A stretch of 41,316 nt of DNA from an uncultured Lachnospiraceae bacterium (GTDB taxonomy: Bacteria; Bacillota; Clostridia; Lachnospirales; Lachnospiraceae), in contig CAMWFQ010000034.1 in assembly GCA_947173495.1 (NCBI GenBank), positions 1 to 41,316 of the forward strand. The letters run 5' to 3'. A model generated the notes under the pieces. The model did no database searches and had not been told where the DNA came from. It saw nothing but the letters and a program-made list of their open reading frames with translations. Shown one piece after another: positions 1 through 6,034 of this stretch. Numbering within the stretch: the first letter of the stretch is position 1; each line of letters begins with the position of its first letter. Made by a program: the position numbers and the translations under genes.

Positions 1-983
1 AGTTTACAGGAGAACGCCATATATTTCACTACACGTTCTTATTTGACGCTTACGAGAAATAAGGAGGCAACTGACAATGGCAAAAAAGCAACGCAAATAC
101 GATATGGAATATAAAATCCAGGCCGTAAAACTGGCAAAGGAAATCGGCGGCGCAAAAGCGGCCGCTGAATTAGAATCCCTGAAAACACCATATATGCATG
201 GACGAAAACCCCAAGGGAGGGGCGGCTGGACATTGGCCCCGGCACACACACCACAGACGGCCATGAATCTGGCAGAGGAACTGGCATCCCTGCGCAGGCA
301 GGCCAAGGAGCAGGAAAAAGAGATCCGCCGACTAAAAGAGGAAAATGAATTTCTTGAGGAAGCAAGCGCTTTTTTCACCGCCAGCCGTCGGAAGCCTGTA
401 AAAAGCAGAGAATGATGTTTCCCGCAATAAAAACCCAAGACGGCGTGATAAAGGGAAAGATTTCTTTTTACTGCCGGATGCTGAAAGTGACGCGGCAGGG
501 ATTTTATAAATATCCGGCAAACAAAGACCGTCCATGGAAATATCAGGATTTAGCCGATGCCATGCGGACGATCGCATCAGAAGACAAATGCAACGACACC
601 TATGGACGGATCCGCATGTATCAGGCGCTTCTATTGAAACAGCCGGAAGACATCCACATTCCTGGCGATAGGACGGTTTACCGCATCATGGAGAAGATCG
701 GACTCAGCCGCCGCCCGAAACGCAGACTAAACGGACTCACCAAAGCTGACCGTGAGGCACGGAAATCCGATGATCTGCTGAAACGGGATTTCACATCCGC
801 AGAGCCATTAAAAAAATGTGTTAGGGACATAACCGAAATCAAGGCAAAAGGCAGAAAGCTCTATGTATCCGCCATATTTGACTGCTTTGATGCCGCTGTC
901 CTCGGACTGGCAATGGACACAAACATGAAAGCATCCTTATGCGAACAGACGCTTGAGAAGGCTGTCTGTTCCTATCCGGCGCT
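1..983 (+). mobile_element. Partial IS3-family insertion sequence
   Basis: Two overlapping frames encode the OrfA (helix-turn-helix plus coiled coil) and OrfB (DDE transposase) proteins typical of IS3-family elements. The left end may lie before or at the window start, so no terminal inverted repeat can be confirmed. The right part is missing: orfB loses its catalytic C-terminal half near position 980, where the sequence passes directly into a tyrosine recombinase remnant. The element is therefore truncated and very probably immobile on its own. The exact junction (about 978-984) is estimated from where the two protein similarities meet. Confidence 0.8.
77..415 (+). CDS. IS3-family transposase OrfA with an internally frameshifted HTH segment
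   Basis: An open frame of 112 codons starts at an ATG behind AAGGAGG. Residues 1-32 match the usual first helices of an IS3 OrfA (start MAKKQRKYDMEYK, then GGAKAAAELE). Residues about 60-112 match its leucine/lysine-rich coiled coil (LRRQAKEQEKEIRRLKEE). Between them, residues about 33-57 look foreign. The +1 frame over 175-245 instead reads IPENTIYAWTKTPREGRLD followed by IGPGTH, which is the expected second HTH helix and linker. A one-base loss near 173 and a two-base loss in the CA-rich run near 241-250 would explain this and keep the frame open. The DNA-binding function is probably lost although the frame is intact. It overlaps orfB by 4 bases (ATGA). Confidence 0.8.
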   Translation: MAKKQRKYDMEYKIQAVKLAKEIGGAKAAAELESLKTPYMHGRKPQGRGGWTLAPAHTPQTAMNLAEELASLRRQAKEQEKEIRRLKEENEFLEEASAFFTASRRKPVKSRE

Positions 984-993
984 CATAAGATAA
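412..993 (+). pseudogene. IS3-family transposase OrfB, 3'-truncated
   Basis: The frame opens at ATG 412 inside the orfA stop (ATGA overlap) and closes at 993 after 193 codons; intact OrfB proteins are usually about 270-300 residues. The N-terminal HTH_21-like region is present (CRMLKVTRQGFYKY, TYGRIRMYQAL, GDRTVYRIMEKIGLSRRPKR). The first catalytic aspartate of the rve/DDE domain is also present (DITEIKAKGRKLYVSAIFD). The block that should follow, with the second Asp and the Glu, is absent: after SYPAL the frame runs into unrelated DNA and stops within two codons. This is a deletion or junction product, so the transposase should be inactive. Confidence 0.85.
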
Positions 994-1166
994 GGAAAGC
1001 GTATGGTACTATTTTGCTAGACAATCATCTGGATAATAAGCTGATTATAGGTCAAATGGGGCATAGTGACATTTTATGTACTGAAAATCATTATCACAGG
1101 AACAGAAAAAGTGTCGACCAGAAGAGTCAGATTATCAGCGCCATTCCAGAATTTAAAGTCAATTGA
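984..1166 (+). pseudogene. Tyrosine recombinase (integrase) C-terminal remnant
   Basis: This stretch has no start codon of its own, but it reads open for 60 codons to TGA at 1164-1166. It begins HKIRKAYGTILLDNHLD and continues LIIGQMGHSDILCTENHYH, then RNRKS and IPEFKVN. That carries the last three landmarks of the phage-integrase fold: H-x-x-R (HKIR), the G-H of QMGHSD, and the Tyr nucleophile in ENHYHR. The remnant starts where the IS3 orfB similarity ends, so the 5' three quarters of the integrase gene have been removed. It lies about 80 bases from a tRNA 3'-end fragment, the normal place for an integrase gene next to its attachment site. Confidence 0.8.
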
Positions 1167-1243
1167 TTACCAGGTGATCAAAAGTAATTAAATTGAATGT
1201 CAAAACCCTTGATTTTACTGGATTTTTATCATTTTGATAATGC

Positions 1244-1265
1244 GTTCGATTCCCGTCATCTGCTC
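1244..1265 (+). other. tRNA-Gly 3'-end fragment, probable att site
   Basis: GTTCGATTCCCGTCATCTGC followed by TC has the T-loop, 3' T-stem, acceptor strand and U73 discriminator expected for the 3' end of a bacterial tRNA-Gly beginning GCAGATG. It is followed by a run of seven T. The sequence upstream does not form the rest of a tRNA: the 5' T-stem strand is mismatched and there is no anticodon arm. It is therefore a fragment, as left on one side of an element integrated into a tRNA gene. Read antisense, it gives the RADDGNRTH peptide string familiar from spurious frames over tRNA 3' ends. The adjacent integrase remnant supports an att role. The tRNA-Gly assignment rests on pattern recognition. 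Confidence 0.6.
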
Positions 1266-1273
1266 TTTTTTTG

Positions 1274-1434
1274 TGCACACGGGCACCCAGAGGAAAAATG
1301 TCAGCAGGAGCTGACGGGTGCCCGGTGCGCGAGTAGGGAGAAAAAGCCTTCCCTACTCGATTGCGAAGGCCCACAAAGGAAGTTTGCTGCAGAAGCAGCA
1401 TGTGGGCCGCATACGGGCAGGGGGAAAACTTCCC
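1274..1434. repeat. Cluster of four tandem hairpins, two of them nested
   Basis: Four inverted repeats follow one another almost without spacing. First, CGGGCACCC pairs with GGGTGCCCG and encloses an inner hairpin GTCAGC-AGGA-GCTGAC. Second, GAGTAGGGA pairs with TCCCTACTC. Third, GGCCCACA pairs with TGTGGGCC and encloses GCTGC-AGAA-GCAGC. Fourth, GGGAA-AAC-TTCCC. No protein similarity is visible in either strand. The cluster lies between the tRNA-Gly fragment and the 3' end of the minus-strand ABC permease gene, so it may act as that operon's terminator region, but only short T runs are present. Similar compound hairpins recur at 8135-8262 and 9340-9427. Confidence 0.75.
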
Positions 1435-1447
1435 TGATTCAGAAATC

Positions 1448-2164
1448 TTATTTTGATTTTTGTTTCTTCAAAAGGATTCCACATATAATGACTGCCATAC
1501 AAAAAGTAAGGATCAGGTACCATAGATTTTCAAAGTGAAATCCATGATCCAGCATTAGCCGGTATCCCCGGAAAGCCGGGAAAATGTGTCCTGCCGTTTC
1601 AAGAAAACCAGGCAGCAAGTCAATGGGAAACATGATTCCCGAAAGCATAATCGAGGGCAGAAATACCAGCTGCGCCATCATTGTCAGTTTTGCCTGATTT
1701 TTAACAGTCAGTCCTAAGATGCTTCCGATGCTGAGCGATACCATAATGTATATGGCGAGCGCAAGAAAGAAAAGGGGAAGATGCGCTGGCAGGGCCGCGT
1801 CAAACAGTATGGGAGCAAGCAGCAATATAACGATACAGGTGATCATTAAATGAACAAATGAGGAAAGAAACATCGTAACGAGACCGAAGCAGACGGGTAC
1901 TCCGTTTGCTTTATATACATTTTTCACATCGCCTCCGTAAGTTTCAATCAATGTTGGCGGCAGTCCGACAAACGCACCCATTGAAACGCTCATAACAATC
2001 ATAGACTGTATAAGTGTATTTCTCATTTCAGGCATAACAGAGGTAAAAATACCGCTCATAAGAAGAAAGAAGAGGAGCGGGACGAGATAGCAGGTGACGA
2101 ACAGGGATTTACTTCGTATATCCAATTTACACTGTAATGCCACACCATATAAAAAACCATTCAT
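1448..2164 (-). CDS. ABC-2 type transporter permease
   Basis: This 238-residue protein has about six hydrophobic segments (for example PLLFFLLMSGIF, MIVMSVSMGAFVGLP, LMITCIVILLLAPIL, LPLFFLALAIYIMVSL, MAQLVFLPSIMLSGIMFP and YLILTFCMAVIICGILL). The LPSIMLSGIMFPIDLLP stretch before the last helix is the typical ABC-2/NodJ-like permease signature. It would form the membrane channel for the ATPase encoded just upstream. Its ATG overlaps the ATPase stop (ATGA), implying translational coupling. The gene set (MerR regulator, one ATPase, one ABC-2 permease) resembles drug or peptide-antibiotic exporters, but the substrate cannot be read from sequence. Confidence 0.88.
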   Translation of the reverse strand: MNGFLYGVALQCKLDIRSKSLFVTCYLVPLLFFLLMSGIFTSVMPEMRNTLIQSMIVMSVSMGAFVGLPPTLIETYGGDVKNVYKANGVPVCFGLVTMFLSSFVHLMITCIVILLLAPILFDAALPAHLPLFFLALAIYIMVSLSIGSILGLTVKNQAKLTMMAQLVFLPSIMLSGIMFPIDLLPGFLETAGHIFPAFRGYRLMLDHGFHFENLWYLILTFCMAVIICGILLKKQKSK

Positions 2165-2976
2165 TCTGCTTCCCTCCCTGCCATCTCGATAAAATGCTGC
2201 TCTAATGTGCCGCGATCAACTTTAATGTCTGATACATGAATCTTTTTCTGTTTTAACTCGCATAGCAATGAAATTAAAGTATCTTCAATGTTGTCCGTTT
2301 CAAAAGTGCAGTCTTCCTGCTGCGTTTTGATATGGATAAAGTATTTTTTCCCAACCTTGTCGGTCAGTTCTGAAGCTGTGCCGCAAAAGACAATATTTCC
2401 GTTATTCAAAATGGCAATCCGGCTGCATAAGGTTTCTACTTCCGCCATATCGTGGCTTGCCAGAACAACCGTTTTTCCCTGTGCTTTGAGCGTTCGGATT
2501 TGCTCGTGAAACGAGAGTCTGCCTTCCACATCAAGCCCCGCAGTCGGCTCGTCAAGAAAAATAATATCCGGATTGCTGATAAGCGCAAGGGCGAGCTGCA
2601 ACCGTCTTTTTTGCCCTGTGGATAGTTGAAGATACTGTTTTTTTTCGATTTCTTTTATACCAAGGGCATTAAGCATAGTATAATCAATCTTTGCGCTGTT
2701 CCATTTTGCGAACAGTTTTATTGCCTCCATTGGTTTGATATGTGCGGGTAAAGATGATAATTGTAACTGAATTCCCATTTTCCCGTTTACAGTAATCGTA
2801 CCGCTGTCATATTTTCTCAGGCCCTCCATACATTCAAGAGCAGTCGTTTTCCCTGCCCCGTTTACGCCGAGCAGGGCGAAAATCTCTCCTTTTTCAATTT
2901 GAAGATCAAGTCCTTTGAGAACCATATGGCTGCCATAGCTTTTTCTTAATTCACGAACCTGTATTGCACTGCTCAT
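2161..2976 (-). CDS. ABC transporter ATP-binding protein
   Basis: This is a 271-residue nucleotide-binding subunit. Visible motifs are Walker A GVNGAGKTT (about residues 37-45), signature LSTGQKRRLQ (118-127), Walker B IIFLDEPTAGLD (138-149) and the switch histidine in VLASHDM (175). A longer open frame extends to 3165. The start at 2976 (MSSAIQVRELRKSYG) is preferred because it overlaps the MerR stop as ATGA and matches family N-termini. The C-terminal 60 residues (SDIKVDRGTLEQHFIEMAG) are the usual tail of ABC-2 export ATPases. It pairs with the permease encoded next and powers export from the cytoplasmic side. Confidence 0.93.
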   Translation of the reverse strand: MSSAIQVRELRKSYGSHMVLKGLDLQIEKGEIFALLGVNGAGKTTALECMEGLRKYDSGTITVNGKMGIQLQLSSLPAHIKPMEAIKLFAKWNSAKIDYTMLNALGIKEIEKKQYLQLSTGQKRRLQLALALISNPDIIFLDEPTAGLDVEGRLSFHEQIRTLKAQGKTVVLASHDMAEVETLCSRIAILNNGNIVFCGTASELTDKVGKKYFIHIKTQQEDCTFETDNIEDTLISLLCELKQKKIHVSDIKVDRGTLEQHFIEMAGREAE

Positions 2977-3779
2977 TGATCTGCCTCCCCAAATGGATTT
3001 ATTCCGAGCCTTGAGAAATAAACTTGCAAAGCCGGCTCTAAATAATCGTTTATGATTTTTTGTCTTTCTTCCCATGCAGTTGTTGCGATATCGATGCTGC
3101 CAATTTTCATCAGCTTTGGCAGCATATTTATATCGCCATTCGTAAATTCCATAATCAGACTCCAATATTCTGTTATGACCTGTTGGCAGGTTTCGCTTTC
3201 ATATGGCACACAATCCTTTTGAAGCTGCACAATTTTGTCACTCAAACGGTCAAATCTGTCTATAAAATTCAGGCCGCTTTCTCGATCAAACTGATTGCGG
3301 ATATGGTCAAGCATATCGTCGTCGAAACGCTTGATGAGATAGTAAGAATCATTCTTCATCTGCAGATTGACGATAATATCTGCATACTTTTTAAAGCTGA
3401 CGGTCTGCATTTGTAAAACTTCAGCTTTTAACTGTTCAATTGCCGTCAAAGAAGCCGTCAGATGCTCTATTTTTTTTCGTATATCATCTGCCTGTTCGGT
3501 AAGCGCGTTTGCAACTTCATTCGGGGTCTCTAAAGAAATGAAACGCTGCCTGATATCGTCCAGAGAAAAACCCAATGACTTCAGGGATATAATCTGATGA
3601 AGGGCGATTAAGTCTTTGTCTGTATAGAGCCTGCGTCCGCCTTCGCTCACTGCTGATGGAGACAGCAGTCCCTCTTTATCATAGTATTGCAGGGTACGGA
3701 CGGTAACGCCTATTTTTTTTGCAGCCTCTCCAACAGTCATATAACCTTGCGGTATTGATCTTTGTTTTGCCATAATCAT
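2973..3779 (-). CDS. MerR-family transcriptional regulator of the ABC operon
   Basis: This 268-residue protein has a winged-helix MerR domain at the N-terminus: MTVGEAAKKIGVTVRTLQYY (about 14-33), then EGLLSPS and GGRRLYTDKDL. A helical dimerisation coiled coil follows (about 75-125). The C-terminal half looks like a TipAS/antibiotic-binding helical domain (ITEYWSLIMEFTNGD), which suggests sensing of a small molecule or peptide. It is the first gene of the three-gene operon, and its own promoter has the long spacer that MerR activators act on, so autoregulation of the exporter is likely. Either of two ATGs (3779 or 3773) could be the start; AGGAGG at 3784-3789 fits both. The ligand is unknown. 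Confidence 0.88.
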   Translation of the reverse strand: MIMAKQRSIPQGYMTVGEAAKKIGVTVRTLQYYDKEGLLSPSAVSEGGRRLYTDKDLIALHQIISLKSLGFSLDDIRQRFISLETPNEVANALTEQADDIRKKIEHLTASLTAIEQLKAEVLQMQTVSFKKYADIIVNLQMKNDSYYLIKRFDDDMLDHIRNQFDRESGLNFIDRFDRLSDKIVQLQKDCVPYESETCQQVITEYWSLIMEFTNGDINMLPKLMKIGSIDIATTAWEERQKIINDYLEPALQVYFSRLGINPFGEADQ

Positions 3780-3796
3780 TTTACCTCCTGAGATGT

Positions 3797-3827
3797 ATCA
3801 TAAATCATTACGCCGCGTCATAAGCAA
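3797..3827 (-). promoter_or_regulatory. MerR-type promoter/operator with 19-bp spacer
   Basis: On the minus strand TTGCTT (3827-3822) and TATGAT (3802-3797) are separated by exactly 19 bases. That spacing is longer than the 16-18 optimum and is the hallmark of promoters activated by MerR-family proteins. The spacer contains an imperfect dyad, ATGACGC-G-GCGTAAT (6 of 7 pairs). The predicted start lies about 10 bases before the merR-like ATG, right at its ribosome site, giving a very short leader. The regulator gene immediately downstream makes autoregulation the natural reading. Confidence 0.75.
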
Positions 3828-3871
3828 GACTTTTTTGAAAAAGAAAAGGTTTTGTAAAAAAGATTCAAAAG

Positions 3872-3905
3872 AAAACAGACAGAAGAATTTTCCTTCTGTC
3901 TGTTT
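3872..3905 (-). terminator. Terminator of the SPFH/YbjQ operon
   Basis: A 13-bp perfect stem, AAACAGACAGAAG / CTTCTGTCTGTTT, surrounds a 7-nt AT-rich loop. On the minus strand it is followed by TTTTCTTTTG. It lies 19 bases past the stop of the ybjQ-like gene and separates that operon from the MerR promoter. Confidence 0.85.
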
Positions 3906-3923
3906 CAGAAGCCACATGGCTTT

Positions 3924-4235
3924 CTACTTAAACTTCACCGCAGTGCCATAGGCCATAACCTCGGCAGCGCCCTGCATAACGGCAGCGGATGCATAGCGGA
4001 TATTCACTACGGCGTCTGCGCCCATTTGTTCGGCTTCCGCCACCATTCGTTTGGTGGCAAGAGCTCTGGCCTCGTTCATCATTTCCGTGTAGGCTTTCAG
4101 TTCGCCGCCTACCAGGGTCTTAAAGCTCTGGGTCAGATCCTTTCCGAAATTTTTGGACTGGATGGTGCTTCCTTTCACCATTCCGAGCATTTCCAGTTCT
4201 TTTCCGCTGATGTAGTCAGTATTGACTAAGATCAT
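3924..4235 (-). CDS. YbjQ/UPF0145 family protein
   Basis: This 103-residue protein matches the YbjQ (DUF74, putative heavy-metal-binding) family along its full length: ILVNTDYISGKELEMLGMVKG at the start, then EARALATKRMVAEAEQMGADAVVNIRY and a final YGTAVKF strand. Members form ring-shaped pentamers; a biochemical role is not established. It is the last gene of a four-gene minus-strand operon with an SPFH protein. Its start overlaps the preceding membrane-protein gene by 20 bases. The AAGGAGGG ribosome site lies inside the upstream gene. Confidence 0.88.
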   Translation of the reverse strand: MILVNTDYISGKELEMLGMVKGSTIQSKNFGKDLTQSFKTLVGGELKAYTEMMNEARALATKRMVAEAEQMGADAVVNIRYASAAVMQGAAEVMAYGTAVKFK

Positions 4236-4443
4236 CTTCTTCTCCCTCCTTGATTTCCTTGATTCTGCTTATCAGAACACCGATCATGACAGCCGATAAA
4301 ATCAGGGGTATTACAGTCATAAGGATCCTTATCATGACAGGAAAGTTTCTTAATTTCATAAAAAGGACTGCGATACCAATATAATAGAATAGAATGATAA
4401 CGGTGATTATGACCGGTGCTGCTAACTTTTTCCAGTGTTTCAT
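4216..4443 (-). CDS. Small membrane protein of unknown function
   Basis: This 75-residue protein has two hydrophobic helices, about residues 8-30 (LAAPVIITVIILFYYIGIAV) and 38-59 (MIRILMTVIPLILSAVMIGV). They are joined by a basic loop and followed by a charged tail (KEIKEGEEDDLSQY). I recognise no family. It lies between a ribbon-helix-helix gene and a YbjQ-like gene in an operon headed by an SPFH protein, so a membrane partner of that scaffold is a reasonable guess. A competing frame over 4232-4486 has no hydrophobic segments and looks spurious. Confidence 0.72.
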   Translation of the reverse strand: MKHWKKLAAPVIITVIILFYYIGIAVLFMKLRNFPVMIRILMTVIPLILSAVMIGVLISRIKEIKEGEEDDLSQY

Positions 4444-4482
4444 AAACGTTCCTCGCTGTGATTGTATATCCTCCGGGTGCTT

Positions 4483-4686
4483 TCATTCAATGTCCAGTTC
4501 GGGCGGCAGGTCGATCTCATCAGAAACATATTTTCCGTTCTTTTTGCGCTGACGGACGCATTCGGTCAGCAGGTATTCGATCTGCCCGTTGACGGAGCGG
4601 AAGTCGTCTTCCGCCCAGGCGGCAATGGCATTATATAATTTGGGGGAAAGCCGCAGGGGAATCTGCTTTTTTCCGGTATCCGCCAT
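4483..4686 (-). CDS. Arc-like ribbon-helix-helix protein
   Basis: This 67-residue protein has one ribbon-helix-helix unit: strand [20 protein letters not shown], then helix [20 protein letters not shown]. This is the Arc/MetJ-type pattern (strand, then helix A, then the N-G-Q-I-E-x-L-L helix B). It should dimerise and bind DNA, though close relatives sit beside SPFH proteins with no toxin gene. Its ATG is one base past the SPFH stop, implying co-translation. The acidic tail ([12 protein letters not shown]) is typical of small RHH proteins. There is no toxin partner here, so a toxin-antitoxin role is not supported. Confidence 0.82.
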   Translation of the reverse strand: MADTGKKQIPLRLSPKLYNAIAAWAEDDFRSVNGQIEYLLTECVRQRKKNGKYVSDEIDLPPELDIE

Positions 4687-4687
4687 A

Positions 4688-5683
4688 TCAGTAGAGACTG
4701 CCGGAATTTACCACCGGCTGGGCATCATGATTTCCACACAGAACCACCAGGAGATTGGAAACCATTGCCGCCTTGCGTTCTTCGTCCAATTCCACAGTAT
4801 GATTCTCATTTAAGCGTTCCAGCGCCATTTCTACCATACCGACAGCCCCGTCGACGATCATTTTTCTTGCGTCGATGATGGCGGATGCCTGCTGACGCTG
4901 CAGCATCGCGGCTGCGATTTCTGTAGCGTAGGCCAGATAAGTGATTCTTGCCTCGACGATCTCCATACCGGCCTGCGCCACACGCTTCTGGATCTCATCG
5001 CGGATCCTTGCAGCAACCACCTCGCTGGAACCCCGCAGACTTCCTTCGTCTGCAACGCCGTCTCCGGTAGTGTCCACATTGGGAGCTACATCATAGGGGT
5101 AAATACGGACAATATCTCTTAAGGCGCTGTCGCACTGGAGAGAAAGATATTCTTTGTAATTATCTACATTGAATACCGCTTTGGCCGTATCTACTACGCG
5201 CCATGTCACGGCAATTCCGATGTCTACCGGGGTACCCAGGCAATCGTTGATTTTCTGACGGCTGTTGTTTAAGGTCATGATTTTCAGAGAGATTTTTTTG
5301 GAACCACTGGTATCTCCTGAATTTCCGGCAGCCGGGACTGGCAGACTTTTGATATCTCCACTCTGACTCAGTTTGGTTTTGGACGCCGGATTTAAACTGG
5401 TACAAAAGGGATTTACAAAGTAGAAGCCCTCTCCCTTGAGCGTCCCCGTATAGCGTCCGAACAGTGTAAGTACCAGAGCTTCCTGGGGCTTTAATACCTT
5501 CAGGCCCGGCAGGAGAAGAGTCGCTGCACAACACAAAACGATGCAGGATAGAATAAGAAAGGGATGTTCGTTGCCGGTGGAGGCGCTGAATACGATAATA
5601 GCAACTGCAAGCAGGTAGAGCAGAAGAATGCCCATCAGAGCCTGCATTCCATGTTTTTTTCCGGTGATTACTTTTTCTTCCAT
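4688..5683 (-). CDS. SPFH (band 7/prohibitin-like) membrane protein
   Basis: This 331-residue protein has two N-terminal transmembrane helices (about 13-34 and 41-60). An SPFH domain follows: [20 protein letters not shown] then GFYFVNPF, with [20 protein letters not shown] in the core. A long helical region follows ([39 protein letters not shown]). This is the flotillin/stomatin-like arrangement that forms membrane-bound oligomeric scaffolds. It is the first gene of an operon with an RHH protein, a small membrane protein and a YbjQ-like protein. AGGAGG precedes the ATG. Family membership is secure; the specific role is not. Confidence 0.9.
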   Translation of the reverse strand: MEEKVITGKKHGMQALMGILLLYLLAVAIIVFSASTGNEHPFLILSCIVLCCAATLLLPGLKVLKPQEALVLTLFGRYTGTLKGEGFYFVNPFCTSLNPASKTKLSQSGDIKSLPVPAAGNSGDTSGSKKISLKIMTLNNSRQKINDCLGTPVDIGIAVTWRVVDTAKAVFNVDNYKEYLSLQCDSALRDIVRIYPYDVAPNVDTTGDGVADEGSLRGSSEVVAARIRDEIQKRVAQAGMEIVEARITYLAYATEIAAAMLQRQQASAIIDARKMIVDGAVGMVEMALERLNENHTVELDEERKAAMVSNLLVVLCGNHDAQPVVNSGSLY

Positions 5684-5750
5684 AACATTTCCTCCTTTGA
5701 AAAGATACGGCAGGATTCAGATTAACATCTGATCTCTTATTGATATTAAA

Positions 5751-5779
5751 ATGATATCATATAGAAATTGTTTTGTAAA
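5751..5779 (-). promoter_or_regulatory. Promoter of the SPFH operon
   Basis: On the minus strand TTTACA (5779-5774) and TATCAT (5756-5751) are separated by 17 bases, a good sigma-A match. It lies about 70 bases upstream of the SPFH start codon. Confidence 0.6.
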
Positions 5780-5955
5780 GAATAAATTTTTTATTCATAA
5801 AATTTTCTGCGCTGTTCTTTAATAAAAATAAAAGCAGCAACAGCTCATAAAAACCGTTACCGCTTTTCCCCTTTTACACTTCCAGTATACCTGCAGCTTT
5901 GCGGGATGTAAAGGGTCAGGCATCGCGGAATAATCACGTGAAATACAAGAGGTAT

Positions 5956-5984
5956 TTGTCAGACTTTTGAGAATATGATAAACT
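5956..5984 (+). promoter_or_regulatory. Promoter of the 460-aa gene
   Basis: TTGTCA and TAAACT are separated by 17 bases. A TGA just before the -10 gives an extended -10 (TG-n) element. The TTG start of the downstream gene is about 50 bases further on. Confidence 0.6.
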
Positions 5985-6034
5985 CTATTTATGAAACGAG
6001 CTAATCAGACTGGATATTGGAGGAGGAATAAAGA

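Larger units (their letters stand above)
5684..6034. other. Divergent intergenic region (351 bp)
   Basis: This region separates the minus-strand SPFH operon from the plus-strand 460-aa gene. It holds one promoter candidate facing each way (5751-5779 minus, 5956-5984 plus). In between lies an AT-rich stretch with a weak imperfect inverted repeat (AAAAGC near 5830 against GCTTTT near 5863). No open frame with a ribosome site and no recognisable riboswitch is visible. Confidence 0.6.

Noticed and set aside
1197-1538. Open frame across the hairpin cluster
   Set aside because: It runs through the tRNA fragment and the inverted repeats, has no ribosome site and no family resemblance, and overlaps the end of the permease gene.
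4232-4486. 84-residue frame overlapping the small membrane protein gene
   Set aside because: It is a shadow of 4216-4443 in another frame, without hydrophobic segments or family match.
4483-4686. Antitoxin of a toxin-antitoxin pair
   Set aside because: The protein has an RHH fold, but its neighbours are an SPFH protein and a membrane protein, with no toxin-like gene.
5830-5870. Terminator between the divergent operons
   Set aside because: The inverted repeat is weak and mismatched, and no transcript needs to end there.
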